From Corynebacterium propinquum DSM 44285 (GTDB lineage: Bacteria; Actinomycetota; Actinomycetes; Mycobacteriales; Mycobacteriaceae), in NCBI RefSeq assembly GCF_000375525.1, contig NZ_AQXC01000010.1:57487-121486 (forward strand): a DNA stretch of 64,000 bases, given 5' to 3'. A program made the translations under genes and the position numbers. Each line of letters opens with the position of its first letter. The stretch's first letter is position 1. The notes under the pieces are model-generated. The model saw only the letters and a program-made list of their open reading frames with translations. It had not been told where the DNA came from and did not search any database. Below, piece by piece: positions 24,092 to 35,843 of this stretch.

Positions 24092-25933
24092 ATGTCTGAA
24101 AATGTGCTTGTGAATGTTGCCTGGCCGTATGCCAATGGCCCCCGTCATATCGGACACGTCGCAGGATTTGGCGTACCTTCCGATGTATTCGCGCGCTTTC
24201 AGCGAATGCGTGGCAACAATGTCCTGATGGTCTCAGGCACTGATGAACACGGCACTCCGTTGTTGGTGCAAGCTGATAAAGAAGGCGTCTCCGTACGCGA
24301 ATTGGCCGATCGCTATAACCGTCAGATCGTCGAAGACCTGCGCGGTTTGGGCCTGTCCTATGACTGGTTTACCCGTACTGTTACCCGTACTCACTACGCG
24401 ACGGTGCAAGAGCTGTTCAAAGGCCTGTACAACAACGGCTACATGGTCAAAGAAACCACCATGGGGGCGGTCTCCCCGTCTACCGGGCGCACGTTGCCAG
24501 ACCGATACATCGAAGGCACGTGCCCAATTTGTAATGCCGACGGTGCCCGGGGTGATCAATGTGATAATTGCGGTAACCAGTTGGACCCAGCGGATTTGAT
24601 CGATCCAGTTTCCAAGATCAATGGCGAAACCCCGGTTTTCCGCGAGACCGAACACTTCTTGTTGGACCTGCCCGCGCTTGCCGACGCATTGCGCGAATGG
24701 CTGTCGACCCGTCAAGGCTGGCGCCCGAACGTGCTGAAGTTCTCGCAGAATTTGCTGGCGGATATGCGTCCACGTGCAATGACTCGTGATATTGACTGGG
24801 GCGTTCCCGTACCGATCGAGGGCTGGGAAAACAACAACGCGAAAAAGCTCTACGTGTGGTTTGATGCTGTGATCGGCTATTTGTCGGCCTCGTTGGAGTG
24901 GGCACAGCGCACCGGAGACCCGGACGCGTGGAAACAATTCTGGTTGGATCCGGAAACCAAGTCCTATTATTTTCAGGGCAAGGACAATATCACTTTCCAC
25001 TCGCAGATTTGGCCGGCGCAGCTGCTTGGTTATGCGGGTAAGGGCGCCAAGGGCGGTGAGCAGCACCGTTATGGTGACATCAATCTGCCGACTGAAATTG
25101 TGTCTTCGGAGTTTTTGACCATGTCTGGCTCCAAGTTCTCCTCATCTAAGGGCCTGGTCATCTACGTCAAGGACTTTTTGGAAGAATTCGGGCCGGATCC
25201 GTTGCGGTATTTCATTGCGGTGGCTGGCCCAGAAAACAACGACGCGGACTTCACTTGGGATGAGTTCGTCCGTCGTATCAACAATGAGCTGGCAAACGGC
25301 TGGGGCAACTTGGTCAACCGCACGGTCTCCATGGCACACAAAAACTTCGGTGAAGTACCAGAGCCCGGTGAGCTGACTGCTAGCGATCGTCGCATTCTGG
25401 ACTTGGCAACTAATGCTTTTGACGTCGTAGGAGATGCCCTGGAGCATTCCAAGTTCAAGGCTGGAATCACGCACGCGATGCACGTCGTTGGTGAGGCGAA
25501 CGCCTATATTGCCGAAAATGAGCCGTGGAAACTAGCTAAGGATGATTCCCAGCGGGAACGCTTGGCGACGGTTTTGTGGACTGCATTGCAGGTCGTGTCC
25601 GACTGCAACGTGCTTTTGACTCCATATCTGCCGCACCTGGCACAGCGCGTGCACGAAACCTTGGGCCGCGATGATTTGTGGGCTGCACAGCCAGAGATCG
25701 TCGAAGTTGTCGACGATTATGATGTCGAATTGGTTGGCGTCGGCACGCCAGAGAAAGGCCAGAAGTACCCCGCGATCACAGGTGATTATGCGGCACAGGC
25801 AGCAACTTGGAAACGCCTGGATATCACCCCGGGTACTACACTGGCGAAACCGAAGCCATTGATTACCAAGTTGGATCCGGAACTGGCTGAAACTGGCCCG
25901 GAATGGGCACCGGTGACGGATTCGGAAGACTAA
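24092..25933 (+). CDS. metG: Methionine-tRNA ligase
   Basis: 613 aa from ATG 24092 ([16 protein letters not shown]). Class I motifs: HIGH-type '[15 protein letters not shown]' and a KMSKS-type loop '[10 protein letters not shown]'. The zinc-knuckle connective peptide has '[18 protein letters not shown]' with four cysteines. The C-terminal anticodon-binding domain carries '[11 protein letters not shown]'; there is no EMAP-like tail. Charges initiator and elongator tRNA-Met. GGAAGG precedes the ATG by 2 nt and TATGCT by 8 nt. Confidence 0.95.
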   Translation: MSENVLVNVAWPYANGPRHIGHVAGFGVPSDVFARFQRMRGNNVLMVSGTDEHGTPLLVQADKEGVSVRELADRYNRQIVEDLRGLGLSYDWFTRTVTRTHYATVQELFKGLYNNGYMVKETTMGAVSPSTGRTLPDRYIEGTCPICNADGARGDQCDNCGNQLDPADLIDPVSKINGETPVFRETEHFLLDLPALADALREWLSTRQGWRPNVLKFSQNLLADMRPRAMTRDIDWGVPVPIEGWENNNAKKLYVWFDAVIGYLSASLEWAQRTGDPDAWKQFWLDPETKSYYFQGKDNITFHSQIWPAQLLGYAGKGAKGGEQHRYGDINLPTEIVSSEFLTMSGSKFSSSKGLVIYVKDFLEEFGPDPLRYFIAVAGPENNDADFTWDEFVRRINNELANGWGNLVNRTVSMAHKNFGEVPEPGELTASDRRILDLATNAFDVVGDALEHSKFKAGITHAMHVVGEANAYIAENEPWKLAKDDSQRERLATVLWTALQVVSDCNVLLTPYLPHLAQRVHETLGRDDLWAAQPEIVEVVDDYDVELVGVGTPEKGQKYPAITGDYAAQAATWKRLDITPGTTLAKPKPLITKLDPELAETGPEWAPVTDSED

Positions 25934-26004
25934 TCCGAAGCGTGCTGTGCACGGCAAGATTTGTGCACAGCACGTTTGTTTTCTCTCGAGCATTGTGTTG
26001 GAAG

Positions 26005-27339
26005 GTGAGTCTGACGAGTGATAAGCAGTCGAAGCACACGAAACTAGTTGCTGGTGGGGCGATTGCAGTCCCGCTTGCTCTCGGCGCAGTAATCTCCGCT
26101 GCGGCGAACCTGCGTGCCGGTATTTCTTCATTGGGCGCAGTCCTGGAACAAGTAATGGCCAGTTTCCAGGCCCCGGCCTCGGTGGCTGGTGTGCTCACCG
26201 CCATGCCGGGTTTTGCTTTCGCCATCATGGGGTTGGCGGCTGTGCCTATTGCACGACGCTTCGGGCTAAGCTTCACACTCTTTGCCGGCATGGTGGCCAT
26301 GCTCGTGGGCCTTGCTTTCCGGCCTTTGATCGGCGCGTATCTACCGGGCGGTATGGGCACGTTCATTGTGCTGACCGCGTTGGTTGTCGGCGGGATCGCG
26401 CTGTTGAATGTGTTGTTACCGGCCTGGATTAAACAGCACGCGCCGCGACGCTCGGTGGTGTTGATGTCGTGTTATTCCGGTTTCTTAGGGCTTTCGGGCG
26501 CGGTTGCACCACTGAGTGCCTTGTGGTTTTCCGGCGAGGATGCTTGGCGCCCGGCACTGGGGATCTGGGCGCTGCTCGCGGCTGTGCAAGTTGTGGTCTG
26601 GATTTTGGTGCTAATCCGCGTTGGGGTGGATAAACCTGCCAAGCCACCCGTCGCACAACCCACAAACTCCGGCACGGAAAGTATGCCTACAACAACTACG
26701 ACGGATACGGCAGTTGATGCGGACCCGGCGGCTGTTGCGAACAAGATCGCGTCGACGTCGTTATGGCGTTCTCCCACAGCGGTGGCGATGATGGTGCTGT
26801 TTGGCTTGCAATCCTCAAATGCCTATGTGCAAATGGGGTGGCTGCCGCAGATGTATATCGACCAAGGCGTTTCGCCGGGCAGGGCAGCCGTAGGGCTTGC
26901 CGTGCTGGGAACCGTCAACGTTATCGGTGGTGTGAGCATGCCGTTTGTGGTGGCCCGCATTCGTGACCTGCGCCCGGTAATCGTGGTTTTTGGCGTACTG
27001 ACGACCGTTGGCTACCTCGGGGTCATGTTTGCTGGTGCCGTGGCACCGGAGGCGTGGGCAATCGTACTGGGCCTGGGCGGTATGTGCTTCCCGACGATCC
27101 TCGCTTTGCTTGCGGCGCGGACGCGTACCCCGGAGGTGACCGCACGTTTGTCTGGTTTCGTGCAGCCGTATGGTTATTTGCTTGCAGGAGTCCTTCCGCT
27201 GTTGATCGGTTTTGTGTACCAGGCCACCGGAGCCTGGACGCTGATATTGACGGTGATGGCATTGACCGGCGTGGGGATGTCTGCACTGGGGTATCGCGCG
27301 GGTAAGAAAGTATTTATCGACGACGAGCTCGCGCGCTAG
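26005..27339 (+). CDS. MFS transporter, CynX/NimT-like
   Basis: 444 aa from a GTG at 26005; the true start is uncertain because the frame is open back to 25903, overlapping metG. Twelve TM helices in two halves separated by a Thr/Asp-rich central loop (~215-255). First half: 'LRAGISSLGAVLEQVMASFQAPASVAGVLTAMPGFAF' region typical of the cyanate/nitroimidazole-type MFS subfamily. Second half: 'WLPQMYIDQGVSP' loop. No substrate is evident. It lies between metG and tatD, where the mycobacterial order has metG-tatD directly adjacent. Confidence 0.8.
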   Translation: MSLTSDKQSKHTKLVAGGAIAVPLALGAVISAAANLRAGISSLGAVLEQVMASFQAPASVAGVLTAMPGFAFAIMGLAAVPIARRFGLSFTLFAGMVAMLVGLAFRPLIGAYLPGGMGTFIVLTALVVGGIALLNVLLPAWIKQHAPRRSVVLMSCYSGFLGLSGAVAPLSALWFSGEDAWRPALGIWALLAAVQVVVWILVLIRVGVDKPAKPPVAQPTNSGTESMPTTTTTDTAVDADPAAVANKIASTSLWRSPTAVAMMVLFGLQSSNAYVQMGWLPQMYIDQGVSPGRAAVGLAVLGTVNVIGGVSMPFVVARIRDLRPVIVVFGVLTTVGYLGVMFAGAVAPEAWAIVLGLGGMCFPTILALLAARTRTPEVTARLSGFVQPYGYLLAGVLPLLIGFVYQATGAWTLILTVMALTGVGMSALGYRAGKKVFIDDELAR

Positions 27340-27417
27340 TACGTGCAAGGACTGTGAATGAGCCGGCGCTTATTACAACGGTGCCGACCAGCACGGTGCC
27401 TATTAAGCTGGGGTGCT

Positions 27418-28263
27418 ATGTCGAAGAAGAAATCACGCCCGCAGCCGTTTCCCGCCCCGGAAATTACTGGAATAGTTGATGCACACACGCACCTGACGTC
27501 GTGTCGTGGAAGTAGCATTGCGGAATTTGTTGAGCGTGCCATCGCAGGTGGTATTGGCGAGATATGTACCGTCGGGGATGATTTAGCCGAAGCCGAGCTG
27601 GCGTTGCAAGCAGCGCGCCAGCACCATAATCTGCATGCCGCGTGTGCGATCCATCCGACCAAGGCGCACCAACTGGATGAGAATGCGAAAATCCGGCTGT
27701 CCGAGATGGCTCGCGATGAAAACTGTGTAGCCATTGGTGAAACTGGTCTGGATTCTTATTGGATCGAGCACTCTCCAGAGTCGACGGCGACATTGGAACA
27801 ACAGGAAGCCTCGCTGCGCTGGCATACGCAGCTTGCGCGCGAGGTAGGCAAGACGTTGATGATCCACAACCGAGAAGCAGACGCAGACCTGCTGCGCATC
27901 CTGGATGATGAACCAGCGCCACCACAAGTCATGCTGCACTGTTTTTCCTCCTCTGCCGCGATGGCGCGGGAAGCCATTGATCGTGGATGGATATTAAGCT
28001 TTGCCGGAAATGTGACTTTCAAGCGCAATGACGAATTGCGGAAAGCGGCGTCGCTGGTGCCGAAGGGCCAGTTATTGATCGAGACTGACGCGCCGTTTAT
28101 GACTCCCGAGCCTTTTCGTGGTGCACCCAACGAGCCGTCGTCGGTGGGGCATACCGCGCTGTGTGTTGCGCAGCAGCGGGGGCAGAGCCCAGAAGAGTTG
28201 GCTGCGGAAGTACGTGGGACCTATTACCGCGTGTACGGGCTGGCTACGGAGTCCGCGTCGTAG
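27418..28263 (+). CDS. tatD: TatD-family metal-dependent DNase
   Basis: 281 aa from ATG 27418 (MSKKKSRPQPFP); the frame extends 20 codons upstream. Metal ligands: 'IVDAHTHL' (HxH), 'AIGETGLDSYW' (Glu), 'LMIHNREAD' (His), 'MLHCFSSSAAMA' (His) and 'LLIETDAPFMTPEPFRG' (Asp). This is the complete TatD amidohydrolase-fold set. Members are 3'-5' DNases. Order metG-MFS-tatD-rpf2-rsmA-ispE follows the actinobacterial block. Confidence 0.92.
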   Translation: MSKKKSRPQPFPAPEITGIVDAHTHLTSCRGSSIAEFVERAIAGGIGEICTVGDDLAEAELALQAARQHHNLHAACAIHPTKAHQLDENAKIRLSEMARDENCVAIGETGLDSYWIEHSPESTATLEQQEASLRWHTQLAREVGKTLMIHNREADADLLRILDDEPAPPQVMLHCFSSSAAMAREAIDRGWILSFAGNVTFKRNDELRKAASLVPKGQLLIETDAPFMTPEPFRGAPNEPSSVGHTALCVAQQRGQSPEELAAEVRGTYYRVYGLATESAS

Positions 28264-28468
28264 GTAGCGGCATCGTGCCACACGGGAGCTTGTGGTAAAT
28301 TTCACAGTTGCTATTTGGCCAGGCTGGTTGTGCCACGAGTGGTATTGGTGGCGTTTGAGTGCTATGTGAAGTTTGTGACAGATGAATTATGTTCGCGTTT
28401 CGCCACCGCTGAGCGCGTTATCGTATTGTTATCATCGTTACCGAGCGACAATGCTTTTTCACTAATAA

Positions 28469-29729
<1,261 letters not shown>

Positions 29730-29738
29730 ACTACCTGC

Positions 29739-30653
29739 ATGGCAAATGATGAGGCGAGCGCCGAAAGCCCACGCACGGTAGATCTCTTAGGCCCGGTAGA
29801 AATCCGGGCCCTTGCCGACGACATTGGTATCACCCCCACGAAAAAGTTGGGGCAGAATTTTGTGCACGATGCCAATACGGTCCGCCGCATCGTCGATACC
29901 GCGAAGGTGCGTGCCGACGATCACGTGCTGGAAGTCGGCCCTGGTTTAGGATCACTGACTCTTGGTCTGCTGGAAGCAGCCCAGCATGTGACGGCCATTG
30001 AAATTGATGAACGACTGGCAGCGAAATTGCCAGAAACAGTGGCAGCGCGTGCTGGCCAACGGGGGGATAATTTTTCTTTGCTCAACGCTGATGCTTTGCG
30101 CGTGAGCCCAGAACAAGTTGCGGCCGCATCCCCGGAAAATATTGCTGCGCCCACGGCTTTGGTTGCTAATTTGCCGTACAACGTTGCGGTGCCGGTGCTA
30201 CTGCATCTATTAGCGCAATTTCCGAGCATTAGTCGCGTACTGGTGATGGTGCAGGCAGAGGTTGCAGACCGATTAGCTGCCCAGCCTGGTAGCAAGATTT
30301 ATGGCGTGCCCAGCGTGAAAGCCAGTTTTTACGGTACTGTTACTCGCGCCGGCACCATCGGGGAACATGTTTTCTGGCCTGCGCCGACGATTAAATCTGG
30401 GTTGGTGCGCATTGAGCGCTATTCAGATGATGACAGCCCGTGGTCAATTACCGAAGACACGCGCCGAGCTGTCTTTCCCATTGTCGATGCGGCTTTCGCA
30501 CAGCGCCGCAAGACTCTACGCGCTGCGTTGTCCAAGCACTATGGTTCGGCAATCCAGGCAGAACACGCATTGCGGGCAGCCGATATCGATCCTGGTTTAC
30601 GTGGCGAAAAACTCAGCGTGGCCGATTATGTTCGCCTCGCATTGGGGGAATAA
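29739..30653 (+). CDS. rsmA: 16S rRNA (adenine(1518)/(1519)-N6)-dimethyltransferase
   Basis: 304 aa (KsgA). '[17 protein letters not shown]' is the family N-terminus. SAM motif I is '[17 protein letters not shown]'; motif IV '[17 protein letters not shown]' contains the NLPY catalytic sequence. '[10 protein letters not shown]' lies near the C-terminus. Dimethylates two adenines in the 3' hairpin of 16S rRNA. It starts 19 bp after rpf2 and is followed 36 bp later by ispE. The start looks leaderless. Confidence 0.95.
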   Translation: MANDEASAESPRTVDLLGPVEIRALADDIGITPTKKLGQNFVHDANTVRRIVDTAKVRADDHVLEVGPGLGSLTLGLLEAAQHVTAIEIDERLAAKLPETVAARAGQRGDNFSLLNADALRVSPEQVAAASPENIAAPTALVANLPYNVAVPVLLHLLAQFPSISRVLVMVQAEVADRLAAQPGSKIYGVPSVKASFYGTVTRAGTIGEHVFWPAPTIKSGLVRIERYSDDDSPWSITEDTRRAVFPIVDAAFAQRRKTLRAALSKHYGSAIQAEHALRAADIDPGLRGEKLSVADYVRLALGE

Positions 30654-30689
30654 GACCGAGACCACTGCGAATACGGCAAGGTAGCAACG

Positions 30690-31784
30690 ATGGCAGACGA
30701 ATTTTCCACACAAACAAGCGCTAATAACACGTGCACCGCGCGGGCATTTGCCAAGGTGAATTTGCATTTGGCCGTAGGTCCGGCGCGCCCTGATGGATTT
30801 CATGAGCTAGTGACTATTTTCCAGTCACTGGATTTAGCCGATACCGTACGGATAACTTGTGCCGAGGCCGAGTCGGATTCCTCTGTCGTCTCCGATGATT
30901 CTGGGCTCCACGAGTCCACCCCAGGACATTCTGTTGCTCACGATTCTCCAATCCACGGCACTTTTGTGCAGGCGCTGACAGTGACCGGGCAGGACAGTGA
31001 ATCGGTGCCCACGGATGCGTCTAATCTGGCCTGGCAAGCCGTCGATGCCGTTGCGGCCGCGCTACGCGCAGAACATACGAAGGAATTGGCGCTGCCACAG
31101 GTAACGATCGCGATTACCAAAAATATCCCGGTTGCTGGGGGAATGGCTGGCGGTTCCGCGGATGCGGCAGCTGCCCTGCGTGCCGCGAATGCCTTGTTTG
31201 CTAGTTATGCAGGGATTTCCGCATTAGATGAGCAGGTAATACATAAGCTTGCGGCACAGCTTGGCTCGGATGTTCCTTTTTGTCTGCATGGGAATACTGC
31301 ACTTGGCCAAGGAAGAGGAGAAAAACTCCACGCCGTGCCCACCAGCGGCATCTATCACTGGGCACTGGTGGCTAATGCCCAAGGCTTGTCGACGCCGCGC
31401 GTTTTCGCAGTCTTTGATGAGATTGTTGAGCGTGACAAACTCGTCGGCAAGCAGCCCCAGAAAAATCCCATCCCCAGTGAGACCGCATCATTGGCAGCGG
31501 CCTTACAAGCTGGTGATGCGCAACAACTAGCTGGTTTGTTACGCAATGATCTGCAGCAATCTGCGTTACACATCCGCCCGGATCTGCGCGAGATCCTGGA
31601 TACCGGAGAACACGCCGGTGCACTCGCAGGAATCGTGTCAGGTTCCGGACCTACCTGTGCGTTTCTGTGCGCCGACGAACAAGCCGCACGCCAGGTGGCA
31701 GCGGAAGTAGAAAAGAAAATAGCCGGTACTCGTGGCATTATTGCCACGAGCCCGGCTGCTCGCGCAGAGCTTGTAGAAAGCTAA
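30690..31784 (+). CDS. ispE: 4-diphosphocytidyl-2-C-methyl-D-erythritol kinase
   Basis: 364 aa GHMP kinase, longer than the E. coli enzyme (283 aa). 'AFAKVNLHLAVGPARPDGFHEL' region is the IspE N-terminus. The phosphate loop is 'NIPVAGGMAGGSADAAAALRA' (GHMP motif, ~147-167, quoted in part). 'SGSGPTCAFL' is motif 3. The extra length is mainly an Asp/Ser/His-rich insert at ~62-90 in the N-terminal domain. Fourth enzyme of the MEP isoprenoid pathway. Confidence 0.93.
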   Translation: MADEFSTQTSANNTCTARAFAKVNLHLAVGPARPDGFHELVTIFQSLDLADTVRITCAEAESDSSVVSDDSGLHESTPGHSVAHDSPIHGTFVQALTVTGQDSESVPTDASNLAWQAVDAVAAALRAEHTKELALPQVTIAITKNIPVAGGMAGGSADAAAALRAANALFASYAGISALDEQVIHKLAAQLGSDVPFCLHGNTALGQGRGEKLHAVPTSGIYHWALVANAQGLSTPRVFAVFDEIVERDKLVGKQPQKNPIPSETASLAAALQAGDAQQLAGLLRNDLQQSALHIRPDLREILDTGEHAGALAGIVSGSGPTCAFLCADEQAARQVAAEVEKKIAGTRGIIATSPAARAELVES

Positions 31785-31848
31785 GCTTTTCGGGGGAAAC
31801 TCACTAGCGTCCTACGTTTTTCTGCGCGGTGGGGTGAGTACCTTGCCG

Positions 31849-33168
31849 TTACTTCGCAACGCCCATTTCCACTGGCTCGAAGTCCAACTCGGTGCGGGTA
31901 AGCACTTCGCCTTCCTTCAGGTCCACCATCAGGAATTCCTTGTTTTCTGCGTCGGTGACGTAAGCGATATCGCCATCGACCTTCAGGATTGGGCCAGGTT
32001 CTTGCCACTCATCCTTTTCTTTCCATGGTTCGATAACCTCGATGCGGTCGGTAACTTCGCCGGATTCGACGTCGATGATGTTCACATAGCCGTCGTAGGT
32101 CAGCACCACGCCGTCGCCGTCACCGGTGCGGCCGAGGGAACGGAACCAGTAGGAATCCTCTAAGTCCACCTTCTTCATGGAGTAGTCGGTGGTATCAATC
32201 AGGACGACGGAGGTTGGGCGCTCCAGATCTGCGTCTTCGTCGGTCTTGTTGTCGCCGAGGACGATAGGGGAATCTTCGCTACCGGCCAGGTTTCCGGAAC
32301 GCTGGTAGCCGTCTTTAGCGATGTCGCCGGCATCAACCTTGTGGAATTCTTCGTCTTCTACATCGAAGATGACTGGACCGTTGGTGCAACCGAAAGCGAC
32401 GTTGCCGCCTTGCGCGACCGCTTCGCCGTGAATTCCTGGGCAATCGTCGGTGGAGGCCAATACTTCGTTGTCCATGCTGCGGTATTCGATGCGGTGGCGC
32501 TCGTCTTCGGTGCCGACGGTGGTCAGGTAGCTACCGTCTTCGAAGGGAACTGCCACACCGTGGTGCGGATCGCCGGATTCGGCGGTCACGATGTGTGCCG
32601 GGCGCATGGTGTCGGTGCCATCTTGGAGCTCGTCGTTGTCGAAGATGGTGATGTCACCAGTGCCATCGTCGAAAAGCGCAGTCTTGCCGTCATGCTGGAC
32701 GACGTGCCCAGGCTTATCAGCTGGCAGGATGTTGTCGGTGAGCTCAGGCGACTTCTCGTAGTAGTGGTTGTGGTCTCCGTGTGGCTGGGTCACAGCACCG
32801 GTGTCGAAGATGGTGAAGCCGTCTTTTCCGGAAACATACAGGTGGCGGGTGTTGCCAGCTGGGTTCAGGCGGTGGAACCCGGAGATTTCTTCTTCGTCGA
32901 CAATTTCGCCGGTGGATGGGTCGATCGTCGTCAAGCCTTTGTCGTGGGAGAGTACCACGCGTTGCGGTAGAGAAGAGACCTCGGTCAGATCCGCATCATC
33001 AGCGTCGGGGCCATCGTGATCGTGACCGTCGTGGTCGTGATCATTAGCCTCTGAGGTGGAGGTGGTTTCCTGGGCACTGGTGGCGTCTTCATCTGGGCTG
33101 GAGCAAGCAGCAAGCGCGAATGAGGTTGCTACTGCCATCGTGACTGTGGAAAATATACGGCGTTTCAT
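31849..33168 (-). CDS. aztD: AztD-like zinc metallochaperone lipoprotein
   Basis: 439 aa from ATG 33168. 'MKRRIFSTVTMAVATSFALAACSS' region is a lipoprotein signal peptide ending in the LAAC lipobox. A His/Asp-rich metal-binding stretch follows at once (NDHDHDGHDHDGPDADDAD, ~42-60). The remaining ~370 residues form a beta-propeller-like domain with repeated 'VVLSHDKGLTTIDPSTGEIV' and 'VNIIDVESGEVTDRIEV' blades and further His pairs (GDHNHYY, DPHHGVAVPF). This is the AztD layout: a chaperone handing zinc to the solute-binding protein AztC of the AztABC importer. No transporter gene is nearby. A possible Zur-type box lies at 33183-33196. Confidence 0.78.
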   Translation of the reverse strand: MKRRIFSTVTMAVATSFALAACSSPDEDATSAQETTSTSEANDHDHDGHDHDGPDADDADLTEVSSLPQRVVLSHDKGLTTIDPSTGEIVDEEEISGFHRLNPAGNTRHLYVSGKDGFTIFDTGAVTQPHGDHNHYYEKSPELTDNILPADKPGHVVQHDGKTALFDDGTGDITIFDNDELQDGTDTMRPAHIVTAESGDPHHGVAVPFEDGSYLTTVGTEDERHRIEYRSMDNEVLASTDDCPGIHGEAVAQGGNVAFGCTNGPVIFDVEDEEFHKVDAGDIAKDGYQRSGNLAGSEDSPIVLGDNKTDEDADLERPTSVVLIDTTDYSMKKVDLEDSYWFRSLGRTGDGDGVVLTYDGYVNIIDVESGEVTDRIEVIEPWKEKDEWQEPGPILKVDGDIAYVTDAENKEFLMVDLKEGEVLTRTELDFEPVEMGVAK

Positions 33169-33182
33169 AGAATTCACAGTAA

Positions 33183-33196
33183 TGAAAATGAATTCA
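33183..33196 (-). promoter_or_regulatory. Candidate Zur-type box upstream of aztD
   Basis: TGAAAATGAATTCA, 15 bp before the aztD ATG, resembles half of the TGAAAATGATTTTCA-type zinc uptake regulator site of actinobacteria, with TGAA/TTCA arms. An AT-rich segment surrounds it. Weak evidence. Confidence 0.3.
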
Positions 33197-33364
33197 ACGT
33201 GCAAAAAGTCTAATCTTATTTGCGCGTAGCTTTTGGGTGTAGGTCGTATCTCTTGGGGTGCGGACAGAAAGCGTTGCAACTTCAGCATCGTGTGCCGGCT
33301 ACTCCCGGTCACTCAGAGCCGTCCTTAGCCGCTGATAGCCAGGGTGCTTTAAGATGGAATCACT

Positions 33365-35206
33365 ATGGTGAACCTGTTAAATGCAGAGAATATCTCGCAA
33401 TCTTTCGGCCTGAAAACCCTTCTCGACGGCGTATCGCTGGGTGTGCAATCGGGGCAGCGCATTGGTGTCGTCGGCGTGAATGGTGGTGGCAAAACCACGC
33501 TGCTGGAAGTGCTGACAGGCTTGGTGGAACCTGACAGCGGCCGGGTGGCGCGAAATTCGGATCTTCGAATGGCCGTAGTCACCCAGCGTGCAGAGCTTGA
33601 CCCAGCAGCAACGATTGGGCGCACGGTGGTAGAGCCGCTAGGCCTCGATACCTTCGAATGGGCCTCGAACGCGAAAGTGCGCGATGTGCTGGGTGGTTTA
33701 GGCGTCGCGCAATTAGGGCTGGATACTCCGGTTGGTCAACTCTCGGGAGGGGAGAGGCGGCGGGTGAATTTGGCGGCTGCTCTCGTGCAAGACCTCGACT
33801 TGGTCGTACTCGACGAGCCCACCAACCATTTGGATGTGGAAGGCGTGCAGTGGTTGGCTGACCACCTCTTGCGCCGCAAGGTCGCGGTGCTGGTGGTTAC
33901 CCACGACCGTTGGTTTTTGGACACGGTCGCGCAGCTGACGTGGGAGGTTCACGACGGCCAGGTGGATGTCTACGACGGTGGCTATAATGACTGGATTTTT
34001 GCTCGGGCTGAGCGTCAGCGGCAAGCAGAAGCAGCCGAACAACGCCGACAGAACTTAGCGCGCAAAGAATTGGCGTGGTTGCGTCGTGGCGCGCCAGCCC
34101 GGACGTCGAAACCGAAATACCGGATCGCGGCTGCTGAGGCATTAATTAAAGACGTCCCGCCGGTGCGCAATAGCGTCGAGTTGATGTCGTTTTCCAAACA
34201 GCGGTTGGGCCGCAAGGTTATCGAGCTGGAAAACGCGCGTTTAGAAACCCCTGATGGGCAGGTGCTTGTCGACGATCTCACGTGGCGCTTAGCTCCGGGT
34301 GAGCGCGTGGGACTGGTTGGGGTCAACGGTTCTGGTAAGACGACGCTGCTGCGCGCTTTGGCAGGCGATCACGAGCTCGCTGCCGGCAAACGCATAGAGG
34401 GGCAAACCGTGCGTCTGGGCTGGCTGCGCCAGGAACTCGATGACCTGGACCCGCAGCGGCGACTGCTGGATGCGGTAGAAGATGTCGCCACCTATGTGCA
34501 CCTGGGCACAAAGGAGCTATCGGCCTCGCAGTTGGCGGAACGTCTCGGTTTTAGTCCGAAACGCCAGCGTACCCCAGTCGGTGATCTGTCTGGTGGCGAG
34601 CGTCGACGCCTGCAATTAACCCGGGTGCTGATGAGCGAGCCCAATGTTTTGCTTCTCGACGAGCCCACCAACGACCTTGATATTGACACGTTGCAAGAGT
34701 TGGAATCTTTGCTCGACGAGTGGCCTGGCACGCTGGTGGTGGTTTCCCACGACCGCTATTTGATCGAGCGAATTACCGATGCTGCCTACGCCTTGTTTGG
34801 TGATGGTAATTTGCAACATCTTCCGGGCGGAATTGAGCAATACCTGCAGGTGCGCGCCGCTTCTGCAGATGATGCACCGCGCGGAGCACTGGATTTGGGG
34901 CCAAATAGGTCAGGTGACATCACCGGGGACGGTGGTGGTACCAGTGCAGCAGCATCGCCCGGCAAACCCGAAATTTCTGCGCAGCAAGAGCGTGAGATCA
35001 CCAAGGCTATGCGTGCGCTGGAGCGCAAGATGGATAAGTTGGAGAAATCGGAAGCACAGCTTGATGAGAAAATGGCGGCGGCTGCCGAAGACGTCGACAC
35101 GCAGCGATTGACGGAGCTGAATGAAGAGAAATCTGAGGTGGCGCGGCGTCGGGAAGAACTCGAAGCCGAGTGGTTGGAGCTGGCTGATCAGCTGGATGCG
35201 CAATAA
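33365..35206 (+). CDS. ABC-F family ATPase (Uup-like)
   Basis: 613 aa, two ABC ATPase domains in one chain without membrane helices. Domain 1: Walker A 'GVNGGGKTTLLE', signature 'LSGGERRRVNLAAAL', Walker B 'LVVLDEPTNHLD'. Domain 2: 'GVNGSGKTTLLRAL', 'LSGGERRRLQLTRVLM', 'VLLLDEPTNDLD'. The interdomain linker (~215-270) carries 'LARKELAWLRRGAPARTSKPK', split here at ~225, as in Uup. A C-terminal coiled coil (~545-613, Glu/Lys-rich) matches the Uup DNA-binding tail. ABC-F proteins act at the ribosome or in DNA transactions. It stands alone, divergent from aztD. Confidence 0.9.
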   Translation: MVNLLNAENISQSFGLKTLLDGVSLGVQSGQRIGVVGVNGGGKTTLLEVLTGLVEPDSGRVARNSDLRMAVVTQRAELDPAATIGRTVVEPLGLDTFEWASNAKVRDVLGGLGVAQLGLDTPVGQLSGGERRRVNLAAALVQDLDLVVLDEPTNHLDVEGVQWLADHLLRRKVAVLVVTHDRWFLDTVAQLTWEVHDGQVDVYDGGYNDWIFARAERQRQAEAAEQRRQNLARKELAWLRRGAPARTSKPKYRIAAAEALIKDVPPVRNSVELMSFSKQRLGRKVIELENARLETPDGQVLVDDLTWRLAPGERVGLVGVNGSGKTTLLRALAGDHELAAGKRIEGQTVRLGWLRQELDDLDPQRRLLDAVEDVATYVHLGTKELSASQLAERLGFSPKRQRTPVGDLSGGERRRLQLTRVLMSEPNVLLLDEPTNDLDIDTLQELESLLDEWPGTLVVVSHDRYLIERITDAAYALFGDGNLQHLPGGIEQYLQVRAASADDAPRGALDLGPNRSGDITGDGGGTSAAASPGKPEISAQQEREITKAMRALERKMDKLEKSEAQLDEKMAAAAEDVDTQRLTELNEEKSEVARRREELEAEWLELADQLDAQ

Positions 35207-35303
35207 TCGGCGCCGCGTCGACGTGTTGTTGGTTCTGGGGAGTCCGGCCAACACGCTGGGTTAAACGCGCGGTTTTGCCGGAAGGGTATGTCACCATGAA
35301 GGC

Positions 35304-35780
35304 ATGGCTTTCTCACGTAAATTCTTTACCGCGCTCGCAGCAACCACAGTAATCGGCGCGGGAATTCCTGCGGCGGCATCGGCGCAGCCTGCTTCTTTTG
35401 CTTTGCCTACGCCGCAAGAATTGACGACTGGGTCCTCGGCTGCCAGCGCTGGTGTGGCGTCCTGGAGTTTGGAACAGGCTACGAAGCTGCACTTGCTGGC
35501 TATGGGGCACCACCGTAATGAAGAAGCCCAGCACATTGCTCAAGACTGGGCTAATCAGGCTGCGCGTGGGGAAGTAGAATTCCACGCCAACGTTGGCCGT
35601 GGCAATACTGCTCATGACCGTGGGACGGGCAATATCTACCGGCTGGCTCCGCATGAGGCTGCGCAGCGGATCGCCTGGTTGCTGAACCCTACAAACCGCA
35701 CTGGTGATGGCAAGGGATTTGGTGTTTCAGGCGTTGATGCGCACGGCAACGTGTACCTGGCGGAATTTTTCTTGCATTAA
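35304..35780 (+). CDS. Small secreted protein, CAP-like
   Basis: 158 aa. Sec signal peptide: 'MAFSRKFFTALAATTVIGAG' then an AxA cleavage site near residue 28 (ASAQPASF). The mature part has a helix 'HRNEEAQHIAQDWANQAARG', 'EFHANVGRGN' and a late 'KGFGVSGVDAHGNVYLAEFF'. The order of Trp-Ala, His, and terminal GxG...Y.x.FF strands resembles the CAP/SCP fold seen in bacterial secreted proteins, but similarity is weak. Otherwise unknown. Encoded alone between the ABC-F gene and the ABM gene. Confidence 0.6.
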   Translation: MAFSRKFFTALAATTVIGAGIPAAASAQPASFALPTPQELTTGSSAASAGVASWSLEQATKLHLLAMGHHRNEEAQHIAQDWANQAARGEVEFHANVGRGNTAHDRGTGNIYRLAPHEAAQRIAWLLNPTNRTGDGKGFGVSGVDAHGNVYLAEFFLH

Positions 35781-35843
35781 ATGTGTGTAGTCACACGCTA
35801 GCGTTGTGTACACATCAACTAAATTAAGCGTACAATTGAGACC

